A stretch of 64,000 bases of DNA from DASREM01 sp035652095 (GTDB lineage: Bacteria; Acidobacteriota; Terriglobia; Terriglobales; Acidobacteriaceae). A model generated the notes under the pieces. That model worked only from the letters and a program-made list of their open reading frames with translations. It was not told the origin of the DNA and made no database searches. A program made the translations under genes and the position numbers. The stretch lies in contig DASREM010000047.1 in NCBI GenBank assembly GCA_035652095.1, positions 39,972 through 103,971 on the forward strand, read 5' to 3'. The first letter of the stretch is position 1; every line of letters starts with the position of its first letter. Shown here one piece after another: positions 51,018-62,300 of the stretch.

Positions 51018-52580
51018 TTAAGCCTCCTCGTGCTGGTAGGTCTCGATCAGGCTCAATGCTACTTCTTCCGGCTCCGCTTTCGCGGCGATCTCTCCCACAT
51101 TCCAGATGCGGCGAGTGCGAATTGCCCACAGCAGGCCTAATCCATAAATGCCGAGGCCCGCTGCCATGTTGATCGCGAGATGAAGATAATTGTGCGCGTA
51201 CGACCACCGCTGCATACCGACCAGAATACCAATTAGCGGAATACACAGGGCAATCGGTAGGACAAATGCCTCTTTCAAGTAAACCCAGAGCTTGATTCCG
51301 AGCAGCCGGCAAAGATAGTGCGGCAGGAAAAAGAGCATGCTGCACGCCAGCGGGATCGCCGTACCCAACGCGTCACCGATGATGCCAAAGCGCCGGACCA
51401 GCGTGATGCTCAACACCAGGTTTGCAATTCCTTCGGCCAGCACAACCCAGGCCCAGACTTTATGTCGGGAAATGCCGAAGAGAATCCTTCCGGACGCGGC
51501 CTGCGCCAGCATCAGAGTCGAGGGCACCAGCAAGATGATGAGAACCGGATAACTGGTCTCAACATACTTCAGACCGACCCAGGCCTCGATCACAGACTTG
51601 CCGAGCACCACCAGCACCGCGGCCATCGGAAAGATGATCAAAGCGCAGGCGCGATTTCCCGCGATGAACAGCTTGCGCAACTGCGACATGTCTCCGGTGG
51701 CTTCGAGCTGACTCGACATCGGCACAAAAATCTGTGCCAGGCTGCTGACCACTTCTGTGGCGTAGTCCACCAGCCGCGAGCCAATCGCAAAGTAGGTGAT
51801 TGCCGCCGATGACAGGAAAGTGCCGATCACCATGGCGTCGGTCTTGAACCGCAGGCGTCCGGCCACGATGATCATGAAAGTCGCGCCGCTGTAATTCGCG
51901 ATCTTGCGCAGGCTGGAGCGGTCTACGTAACTGCTTCCAAACTTGAGCGGCAACAGGTGAAGCACGATGGCGCCGTTGATGATCCCGGTCAGCAGCGGCA
52001 GGGCGACCGTGATGAATGCCACCATCAGCAAGCCTGACCCGTTCCGCAGCGCAACCACGATGAGTGCCGCCCGGCAAAGTGTCGAGGCCAGGCTGGTGGT
52101 GTTCAACAGATAAAACCGCTGCAGCCCTTCCAGAATTCCGCCAAAGACTCCCAGCGGGAAACCAAGTGAAACTGACGTGCCGACCATCAGGAACAGCAAT
52201 CTGGCGGTTCCCAGAAAAGTTGCGGGGACCTTGAAGATGGAATCGACGTAGAACGCACCTACCGCGGTAATGGCAAGGCAGACGAGTCCCACCGCGCTGT
52301 AGCTGAACAGGGCAGTGTTCACCAACCCGTTCAACTGCTGGTGGTCGTCCACGGCAGTGTATTTTGAGACGTAGCGGATGATGGAGGAACGGATCCCGAG
52401 ATCGAACAGCCCGTAATATCCGGTGACCGAGAAAATCAGGACCCACAATCCGAACGCTTCGTCCCCCAGGCGGTGAAGGATGAAAGGAGAAAGAAAAAGG
52501 CCGACCAGCACGTTGACCCCAAGCGCGAACCAGCTCGAGCCAACGTTCCGGAAGATCTCCTTTTTGTTGAATTTCTTCAT
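51018..52580 (-). CDS. Polysaccharide flippase (Wzx/PST, MATE-like)
   Basis: This 520-residue protein has about 12-14 membrane helices and begins NVGSSWFALGVNVLVGLFLS. The motif GLFDLGIRSSIIRYVSKY is typical of oligosaccharide/lipid-II-type flippases. It would move the undecaprenyl-linked repeat unit, or a modified precursor, across the inner membrane. It is the only such flippase in the window, so it probably serves the EPS pathway. Its presence between the NRPS/PPTase pair and the sulfotransferases ties the peptide and glycan genes together. A role in exporting the NRPS product is the alternative. Confidence 0.88.
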   Translation of the reverse strand: MKKFNKKEIFRNVGSSWFALGVNVLVGLFLSPFILHRLGDEAFGLWVLIFSVTGYYGLFDLGIRSSIIRYVSKYTAVDDHQQLNGLVNTALFSYSAVGLVCLAITAVGAFYVDSIFKVPATFLGTARLLFLMVGTSVSLGFPLGVFGGILEGLQRFYLLNTTSLASTLCRAALIVVALRNGSGLLMVAFITVALPLLTGIINGAIVLHLLPLKFGSSYVDRSSLRKIANYSGATFMIIVAGRLRFKTDAMVIGTFLSSAAITYFAIGSRLVDYATEVVSSLAQIFVPMSSQLEATGDMSQLRKLFIAGNRACALIIFPMAAVLVVLGKSVIEAWVGLKYVETSYPVLIILLVPSTLMLAQAASGRILFGISRHKVWAWVVLAEGIANLVLSITLVRRFGIIGDALGTAIPLACSMLFFLPHYLCRLLGIKLWVYLKEAFVLPIALCIPLIGILVGMQRWSYAHNYLHLAINMAAGLGIYGLGLLWAIRTRRIWNVGEIAAKAEPEEVALSLIETYQHEEA

Positions 52581-52605
52581 GTGCGGAGCCCGTGGAGCGG
52601 CCTCG

Positions 52606-53358
52606 TTACGCGAGGCGCGGACTGTCCTCCGTGGCCAATGCCGCCGTGTACCCTGCCGGGACTGGAATGTCGAATAGCGTCCAGCGCGCCGCTTCTGCTG
52701 GATCAGGCCGCGTGCTCAGCAGGCGGGCGGGTTCATCCGCGCGCAACTCCACATCAAACTGATGAAGCGGATGCGAAAGACCCTCCCCAAGAGCCTTTAT
52801 AAAAGCCTCTTTGCGGGTCCAGCAGCGAAAGAACGCGAAGGGAATATCCTGGCGCGGGATCTTCTGCAATTGCTCGCGTTCGTTTTCGGAAAAGAACCGC
52901 TCTGCAATGTGCTGGTGCTCGAAATCCAGGCGCACTTTCTCGACATCAACGCCCAGGCGGCGCCTGTCGGCAAAGGCGATCACCGCTATCCCGTCGCTGT
53001 GCGAGACGTTGAATTCGGCGCGGGGCTTCGAAGCCCCTTCGAGTTGCGGCTTTCCGTGCGCAGTGTAGGAGAAACGCAGCTGCTGCGGAGCAACGTCGAG
53101 GTAATGACCAAGCAAAGTGCGCAGCAGTCCCCGTGTGATCGTGAACTCGTTGCGGCCCTGCTCAAAGCGGAACTTGTCAGCCCGCGCAATCTCATCTTCC
53201 GATAACAGCTCTCGCAATGCTGAAACTGAGCCGACATGGGAGGTCAGATTCACGGTCCAGACTTGCACCTGGTTCACGCTCAGGGGGTCGAGCTTGCATC
53301 CCGGAACATACTCGCGGACGTGAAGCGGTCCAGGCACGATTGTGGTAGCGGAGGCCAT
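52606..53358 (-). CDS. Sfp-type 4'-phosphopantetheinyl transferase
   Basis: The 250-residue protein has the Sfp-family motifs FNVSHSDGIAVIAF, RLGVDVEKVR (metal-binding Asp/Glu; about residues 145-154) and FRCWTRKEAFIKALGEGL (W-x-x-K-E-A-x-x-K). Sfp enzymes attach phosphopantetheine to NRPS carrier domains. Its ATG (53356-53358) directly abuts the NRPS stop (53359-53361), so it is the dedicated activator of that synthetase. It may also charge the free-standing ACP at 31523. Confidence 0.95.
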   Translation of the reverse strand: MASATTIVPGPLHVREYVPGCKLDPLSVNQVQVWTVNLTSHVGSVSALRELLSEDEIARADKFRFEQGRNEFTITRGLLRTLLGHYLDVAPQQLRFSYTAHGKPQLEGASKPRAEFNVSHSDGIAVIAFADRRRLGVDVEKVRLDFEHQHIAERFFSENEREQLQKIPRQDIPFAFFRCWTRKEAFIKALGEGLSHPLHQFDVELRADEPARLLSTRPDPAEAARWTLFDIPVPAGYTAALATEDSPRLA

Positions 53359-56300
53359 TTACCTGGTCCTTACTTCGATTTCCTCGGCAGAGGCGGCGTG
53401 GGCACTGCCGTTTCCATTCTGATTGGCTACCCGGACCATGCCTGCGGCGAGTTTCTCTCCCAGGACCTGCACCCAGGGCTCGCGCAGCATTTGAAGATGG
53501 TGGAAATCTACCTCATGAATTTCAACTCCACCCTTGGTGCGCGCACCCCATCCGAGTTCGGGATCATTGATGTAATAGAACGGTTGCTTCGGCCGTTTGA
53601 ACAAGATGATCGGAGCGCGGAAGCATGCCGGCTTATGATTTTCCGGCCAGTAAGTCTGGGCCCAATCTGTTCTTACTTGAACTTTGTCAGACTTCACGGC
53701 GCGCAGCAGGTTATTCCGTAACGCTTTGCGGTAGCTCTTCAAACGGTCCGCCAGACTCATGCGCCGTAAATTGCGCATGCGTTGCCGGTAGTACGATATG
53801 CGCCACAACCATCGGATCTGAGTATTCTGCAGCACCCAGGTGTCGAAAATTGCCAGGAAGCCGACCTCGTGACCCGCCGCTTCCAGATCAATCACCATGC
53901 GCTCGGCAATTTGTACGCCTTCGCACATGCCGCCAATGCAGTAGGGGCCTTCGGGTTGCACGGCCCGCATTGCGGCGATGTATTCCTTGGACAGCGCCTT
54001 CAGCTCTTCTTCCGTAAAAGGACGTCCTTCGACCACCGGAGCATGCCCCTGCAGCTTGTAGAAGGGCTGGTCCTTGCCCATGTTTCTTGCCAGGAGTGCG
54101 TAGCCCAGAGTTTCTACTCCCGGCGAGGCGACCCCGAAGAAGGGCAACTTGTCGGACCCGGTTTGAATGGACATGACCACGGGGTCGGGATTGGCGGCCG
54201 CATCATCGCGAATCAATTGGGCCAGTGACTCGACGGTCGCGCCGCGGAACAGCGCCGCCAAAGGAATCTGCCGCCCAACGACTTTTTCCACTTCCGCGAG
54301 CAGGCGTGCCGCCAGCAGGGAATGACCGCCGAGATCGAAGAAGTTGTCCGTGATCCCGATCTCGGGAATACCCAACACCTTCTGCCAGATGTTCAGCAGC
54401 ATGAGTTCGAGCTGATCACGGGCTCCGACGACCTCGCCGGAGTCACGCTGCGACCAGTCGGGTGCGGGCAAAGCTTTGCGGTTGATCTTCCCGTTTGGCG
54501 TCAACGGCAGGCTCTCCAGTTGCACGAAGATGCTTGGCACCATGTATTCCGGCAAGCTTTGCTTCAAATGCGCGCGCAAGTCGGACGTGCTTGGAATTTC
54601 TCCGTTTTTCGTGACCGCATATCCGACCAGGCGTTTGTCTCCGGGGCGATCTTCACGGACGCTGACCACGCATTGTTGAATAGCCGGATGCTGTGCCAGC
54701 ACCGCTTCAATCTCTTCCAATTCAATTCGGAAACCGCGTACTTTCACCTGGAAGTCGGCGCGTCCGAGGAACTGGATGTTGCCGTCAGGCAGGAATTTCG
54801 CCAGGTCGCCGGTGCGATAGATCCTTTCGCCCGGGCGGAACGGATCGGCCATGAATTTTTCGGCTGTCAGATCCGGACGATTGAAGTACCCGCGCGCGAC
54901 GCCGTCCCCTCCGATATAGAGTTCACCGGCAACTCCCAGCGGCGTGGGACGCTTTTGCGCATCCAGAACGTACATCGTGGTATTTGCGATGGGGCGGCCA
55001 ATCGGAGCAGTGCTCGTGAGCTTTTGCTTTACCCGGTACACCGAGGACCAGATGGTGGTCTCGGTCGGCCCGTACATGTTCCAAAGCTCCGCACAGCGCG
55101 GAAGCAGTTGGTCCGCGAGGTCTGGGGGCATGGCCTCGCCGCCGCAAAGGATCTTCAGCTTCGCATTGCCCTTCCATCCCGCTTCCAGCAACATGCGCCA
55201 GGTGGCAGGGGTAGCTTGCATGACCGCGGCGCCAGAATGTTCCAGTAAGGCCAACAGTTGCGGGCCATCGGCCGCCTGCTCGCGCGAGGCAATTACCAAC
55301 TTGCCTCCGGTCACTAATGGCAAGTACAGCTCCAACCCGGCGATGTCGAAGGACAATGTGGTCACCGCGACCAATGTGTCGTGCGCCGTGAAGCCCGGCT
55401 CCTTTTGCATTCCAACCAGGAAGTTGACCAGGTTACGGTGCTCGATCTGAACCCCTTTGGGTTTCCCCGTGGATCCGGAGGTATAGAGCACGTACACCAG
55501 GTTCTCAGGTTTAATCTGAACCCTGGGCTCAGCCGCGCTCTCGGCCGCGATCGCGTCTGCGTCGCGGTCTACCAGGACAACTTTCGCTCCATGCTCGGGC
55601 AGATTTTCAAGCAGGGATTGTTGAGAGATGAGGACTGGAGCCTGCGCGTTTTCCAGAATGAAGCCGATGCGGTCCTTGGGATAGGCAGGATCCAGGGGAA
55701 CGTACGCACCGCCGGCTTTGGAAACGGCCAACGTGCTCACCAGCATCTCGAGCGATCGCTCCACGCAAACGCCCACCAGGACTTCCGGACCGACACCTTG
55801 CTTGATTAGATAATGCGCGAGCCGGTTCACGCGTGCATTGAGTTCGGCGTAGCTGAGCTGCTGGTCTTCGAACACAACAGCGGTTGCCCGCGGAGTGCGC
55901 TCCACCTGCTGCAAGAACAGGCTTGGCAATGAGGCCGATCGCGGGTACTCGGTTTTTGTCGCGTTGAACTGGAGCAGGATCTGCTGTTTTTCCGATTCCT
56001 CGAGCAACGCCATTTCCGAGATCCTGGCCGACGGCGTCTCGGCAACTACTTCCAGCAGGTGCTCGAAATGACGCATCATGCGCTCAATGGTCGCGCCCTC
56101 GTACAAGTCGGTGTTGTAACCGAACGTCATCTTTAGACCATTCGGTTTCTGGATCAGGCTGACCGAGATGTCGAATTTTTCGGTTCCGCTGCTCACCTGG
56201 AACGGAACCAACGTCAGTCCTGCCATTTTCCATTCGTCGCGGGGCACGTTCTGCAGGTTGAACATGACCTGGAACAGCGGATTGCGACTGAGATCGCGCT

Positions 56301-59300
56301 CAGGTTTGACTTCCTCGACCAGCTTTTCGAATGGTACGTCCTGGTTTGCGTATGCATCGAGGGCGGTTCTCTGCACTCTCTTGAGCAATTCCACGAACGT
56401 GGGATCACCCGAGACGTCCGTTCGCAATACCAACGTATTTACGAACAAGCCGATGAGGTGCTCGATCTCGGGATGGTTCCGGCCTGCAATCGGGCTCCCC
56501 ACCACCAGGTCTTCCTGGCCGCTGTAGCGTTGCAGCAAGATGTCAAAGGCTGCCAGCAGGGTCATGAAAAGTGTTACGTTTTCACGTTTGCTGATGGCCA
56601 GCAGGCGTTCCAGCAATGCCTGCGGAATCATTGCCACTCGAGTGTCGCCGCGGAAACTCTGAACCGGTGGCCGGGGACGGTCGGTTGGCAAGTCGATGCT
56701 GTTCGAAGCGCCGGCCAGGGTCTTGCTCCAGTAGGAAAGCTGGCGCTGCAACTCACCGCCGAGCAAAGCTTCACGCTGCCACGCTGCAAAATCTCCGTAC
56801 TGAAGCGGGATCTCCGGAAGCTTGGCAGGCCGATGCTCCACTTCCGCGGTGTAGCACGCGCCAAGTTCGTTTAAGAAAATGCCGATCGACCATCCATCGA
56901 AGACGATGTGATGTACGTTTATCAGGAAGACGTGGTCCGTTTTGTCGAGGCGGATCAGCACCGCTCGCAGCAGTGAGCCAGCATTTAGCCTGAACGGCGT
57001 TGCTGCCTCTTCCCGGGCAACCTCGAGAGCTTGCTTCTCCCGTTCCGACTGCGCAAGGTTTGTTAGATCCACGATCCGCAGCAGGATGTGAACTCTTTCC
57101 AGGATCTTCTGTGCCGGTTCTCCATCGATGGCATGAAACTCGGTTCTCAGGACCGCGTGCCGTTCGACGACTCTGTTTAAAGCATTCTCGATGGCTTTCA
57201 CGTTCAATTCACCATGAAAGCGAACGCTCACCGGCACGTTGTACGCTGCGCTGTGCGGTTCCAGGCGGTCAAGGACCCAGAGCCGTTGTTGCGCGAAGGA
57301 TAACGGGAATTGCGCTGCCCCTTCGACTGCTCTCAAACTCGCCGTGAGGGGAGCACGGCGAGCCAGAGTGTCGACTTGTTTCATGCTGAGTTCCTTGGCC
57401 AATTGGGAGATCGTGGGGTGCTCGAACAAGGTGCGCAGCGGCAGAGCAAACCCCACGGTTTTTTGAATTCTGGACACCACCTGGGTGGCGAGCAAGGAGT
57501 GTCCGCCGAGTTCGAAGAAATTGGATTCTACACTGATGGGCGAGAGGTGCAGCACGTCTTCCCAGATTCCCGCCAGAATCCTCTCCCCTTCGTTCCTTGG
57601 CGCAACGTACTCCGCTTGCAGTTCCTGCAAGTCGGGGACCGGCAAAGCGCGACGGTTTACCTTGCCATTGGGGGTGAGGGGGAGGCTTGACATCGTCACA
57701 AATCGGCCCGGAATCATGTACTCGGGCAAGCTCTGTTTTAGATGCTCGCGCAGCTCAGAGTGGCTGGCAATTTTCTGTGAATTTAGGACGACGTAGGCCA
57801 CCAGCTGGCGGTTTCCGGGTTGATCCTCGCGCACCATCACCACAGATCGCTGAACCGAAGGATGTTGTGCGAGCGCGCTCTCGATTTCCTCGAGTTCAAT
57901 TCGGAAGCCCCGTATTTTGACCTGAAAATCGGCGCGTCCCAGGAATTGCACATTTCCATCCGGTAAATAGCGCGCCAAGTCGCCCGTGCGATACACGCGC
58001 GCGCCAGTTCTTCTTGCAAATGGGTCGGCGGAGAATTTTTCCGCGCTCAAGTCCGGACGGTTCATGTAACCGCGCGCCACGCCCTCGCCACCGATATACA
58101 GTTCGCCGATCGCTCCGATCGGAACTGGTTGCCGCTGTGCGTCGAGGATATACAGCGATGTGTTTGCGATCGGCCGTCCAATCGGAGTGGAGGCATGCAC
58201 ATGCGCCGCGTCCAATTGGTAGAGCGTGGAATAGATCGTGGTCTCGGTCGGGCCGTACATGTTCCAGACTTCGGCACAGCGCGACAGCAGCTGCCTGGCG
58301 AGATCAGCTGCCAGCGCCTCGCCGCCGGAAATGATTCTTAATCCTGGCGTGCCTTCCCAACCAGCCTCCACCAGCATGCGCCACGTTGCTGGGGTGGCTT
58401 GCATGACCGTGGCCCCGCAGGACTTCAATAATTCGAGCAACTGGTGTCCGTCTGATGCCTGCTCCCGCGAAGCCAGAACGATTTTTCCTCCCGTGATCAA
58501 CGGCAGGTAGACTTCCAGTCCGGCGATGTCGAACGACAAGGTAGTGATGGCGAGCAGCGTGTCCTCAGCTGTAAAGCCGGGTTGCTTGCGCACGCTGCAA
58601 AGCAAGTTCATAAGGCTGTGATGCTCGATCTGCACGCCTTTGGGTTTGCCCGTCGAGCCTGAAGTGTAGAGTACGTAAGCCAGGTTCTCTGGAGCCGGTC
58701 CTTGGGCGACCTCATCGGAACTTTCCCGCGAAATCGAATGCCAATCGCGGTCCAGGCACAGAACCTGCTTTGCGCCACTTGGGGCCCCGCTCAGCAGCGA
58801 TTCCTGGGTCAGCAGGACCGAGGCCCTGCAATCTTCCAGGATGAACGCAATACGATCGGTGGGATACGCCGGATCGAGCGGAACGTAAGCGCCCCCCGCC
58901 TTTAGAATGCCGAGCAGCCCGACCAGCATGTCCAGCGAGCGCTCCACGAACATTCCCACCAGCACATCCGGTCCGACGCCTTGTTTCTGTAAGTAACGCG
59001 CAAGTTGGTTCGAGCGTGCGTCCAGTTCCCGGTAAGTAATTTTGCTTTCGCCGAACACGGCAGCGACGTGATTGGGAGTCCGCTTGGCCTGCTGCACCAG
59101 CAGATCGGGCAGGCAAAGGTCACGCGGGTAGTCGGAGTCGCTGGCGTTCCACTCCACCAGTACCTGCTGCCGTTCCTGTGCGCTCAGCAACTCCAGGTTC
59201 ATGACCCGCTGCGCGGGTTCCCGGACCACCGATCCCAACAATGTCTGGAACTGTGCCAGCATGCGTTCGACAGTTGCCTCATCGAACAGATCGGTGTTGT

Positions 59301-62300
59301 ATTCAAAGGCGGCGCGCAAGCCATCCGGCCGTTCCGTGAGGATCAGGGTCAAATCGAACTTTGCACTCTGCCCGGCCACGGCGAACGGGCCCAGTTCAAT
59401 TCCGGCCATCTTCTGACCGCCCGCGGGAACGTTCTGCAGAATGATCATCACCTGGAACAGCGGGTTGCGGCTCAGGTCGCGTTCCGGCTTCAGTTCCTCA
59501 ACTAACTTTTCAAAAGGAAGGTCCTGGTGAGCATAGGCATCCATCGCGCGTTCGCGGACGCGGCCGAGCAATTCCAGGAATGTCGGATTTCCCGACACGT
59601 CGGTGCGCATCAGCAGGGTATTGACGAAGAAGCCGATCAGCTTTTCGACCTCGCCGCGATTGCGTCCCGCAATGGGAGACCCCACGACCAGATCTTCCTG
59701 CCCCGAGTAGCGCGCCAGCAGAACGTTGAAACTCGCCAGCAGCGTCATGAAGAAGGTGGCGCCCTCCTTCCGGCTGAGTTGCTTCAATGAGTCCGTCAGT
59801 TCCTTCGGCAGGACCACGGCTTTCAGCGCGCCATTGAAGGTTTGCACCGGAGGACGGGCCCGGTCGGTCGGCAGATCGATACTCGCCGGTGCGCCATCCA
59901 GATGTTTCTTCCAGTACGCGATCTGCTTTTCCAGCGTCGCGCCGGAAAGAAATTTTCGCTGCCACACCGCGAAGTCCGCGTACTGGACGGGCAGTTCCTT
60001 CAGCGGCGAGGGCTTGTCTTCGAGGAAAGCCTCGTACAACGCGGTCACTTCCTGTGACAACACGCCCAGCGACCAGCGATCGCTGATGATGTGGTGCGTG
60101 TTCAGGATGAGGACGTGATCGTCTTCCCGGAGCTTGATGACTCTCGCGCGGAACATGGGCCCGACGCTCAGATCGAACGGTCGCCTGACTTCTTCAAGAG
60201 CAATTCGCCGCGCCTCGTCTTCACATTGCGATTCGGCAAGCGACGTCAAATCAGACACGGTGAAGGGCAACTTCACATCCGGCAGAATCACCTGCACCGC
60301 TTCGTCATTGACCGTCTGAAAGGCCGTCCGCAGAGTTTCGTGACGGCGAACAATCTCCTGGAGCGCCTTTTCTAGGACGCCAACGTTCAATTCTCCGCGC
60401 AAGCGGACGATCTGGGGCACATTGTAGAGCGGGTTGTTGGGCTCCAGTTGATCGAGGAACCACAAGCGTTGCTGCGCAAAGGACAAAGGTAACTTGTCGC
60501 CGCGCTCTACCGTGGTAATCGGAGGACTCTCCAGCCCTCGCTTCTCGCGTACCAGCGCTTCCACTCGTTCTGCGACTCCCGCGACTGTCGGCGCTGCAAA
60601 CAGGCTTCGCAACGGCATTTCCACATCGAAGCGCTGCCGGATACGGGATACGACCTGCGTGGCCATAATGGAGTGGCCGCCCAGTTCGAAAAAGTCATCG
60701 TAGACGCCGATGGGACGGACGTTGAGCGTCTCTTCCCAGATCTCAACCAGCAATTCTTCGGTCGCCGTGCGCGGCGCGACCAGGCTGCCAACCTCCTCGC
60801 GCTGTCCCTTGGGCGCCGGCAAATCGCGGCGTTTGATCTTGCCGCTCGGCGTGAGAGGGAATGCCTCCATGACCACGAAAACCGAGGGCACCATGTATTC
60901 CGGCAGCTTCTCCCGCAACCTTTCGCGCAGTTGGCGGGAGTTCGGAGCGGGACCTTCCGCCGGCACTACATATCCCACCAATTGTTTGGTCCCGCGCTCG
61001 TCCTCGCGGCACATCACCACGCACTTGCGCACTCCGGGAGCTGTCGCCAGTACCGACTCGACCTCCTCCAACTCGATACGGAAGCCGTGCAGCTTTACCT
61101 GGTCGTCGAAGCGCCCCAGGTATTCCAGGTTCCCGTCGGCGAGATACCGCACGCAGTCGCCGGTACGCTGCGCTACCGTTCCATCGTTCAGGAATGGCAG
61201 TTTGATCCATTTCTGCTGCGTGAGTTCCGGGTGATGCAGATAGCCTTCCGAGAGCCCGTCGCCGGCCACGTAAAGCTCTCCGGGAATTCCGATGGGTACC
61301 GGCTGGCAATGCCGGTCCAGCACGTAGCACCTGACGTTATCGATGGGCTTGCCGATGGGCACGCGGTACAACTCCCCCCTCTGCCCCCTCGGGTCATACC
61401 AGGTTGCGTCCCACACCTCTGATGTCCCGTAAAGGTTGAACAGGGTCGCCTGCGGCATTGCCTTGCGGAAGCGGTTCAGCAAGAGCGCTGGCAGCGGCTC
61501 TCCGCTGGCTACCCAGAAGGTGAGCCGCGGAAGTTGTTTCTCGAGTCCGGCAGGGAAGCTGTCCAACAACGACGCCAGCAGTGCAGGAACGACCCAGATT
61601 CGTGTCACCTGCTTTTCGGCAAGCTCGCGAACAAACAGGTTCGGGTCCTTCAGAACCCGGTCGGGGATGATCGCCGTGGGACATCCCTTGAGCAGCGGTC
61701 CCAGTAACTCCCAGATCGAGTCCACAAAACTGAGCGCGGTTTTCTGGCAGCAAACTTCGCCGGGTTGGAACGGATATTTCTCCCACATCCATTCGCAACG
61801 GTTGATAATCTGCCTGTGCGACGCGGCCACTCCCTTGGGCAGGCCGGTGGACCCCGAGGTAAAGATCACATAGGCCAGGTCGGAAGCCTTGGCCCGCAAA
61901 CCGGGATTTTCAGCGCCCTGCCGCTCGATCTCTCCGCTGCATGCATCCAGGTTGATGACCTTGGCGGCGCAGTTTGCAAAGAGGGCCTGCTGGCCGTCGC
62001 TGGTCAGCACGATCTGGGCCCGCGAATCCTGCAGCATGTAGGCAAGCCGTTCCTGGGGATAGCTCGGATCAAGTGGCAGGTACGTACAACCGGCCTTGAA
62101 CACGCCCAGCAGCGCTGCCACGGCTTCCAGCGAACGCTCCATGCATACCGCAACCGTCTTCTGTCCTTCGCACGGAATCGCGGTCAAGTAGTGGGCGATA
62201 CGATTGGCGCGAAGATTGAGTTCCTGATAAGTGAGCGTCTCCTGGCCGCATAGAAATGCGGGTTGGTCAGGCCTCAACCGGACCTGCTCTTCGAAGCGGT

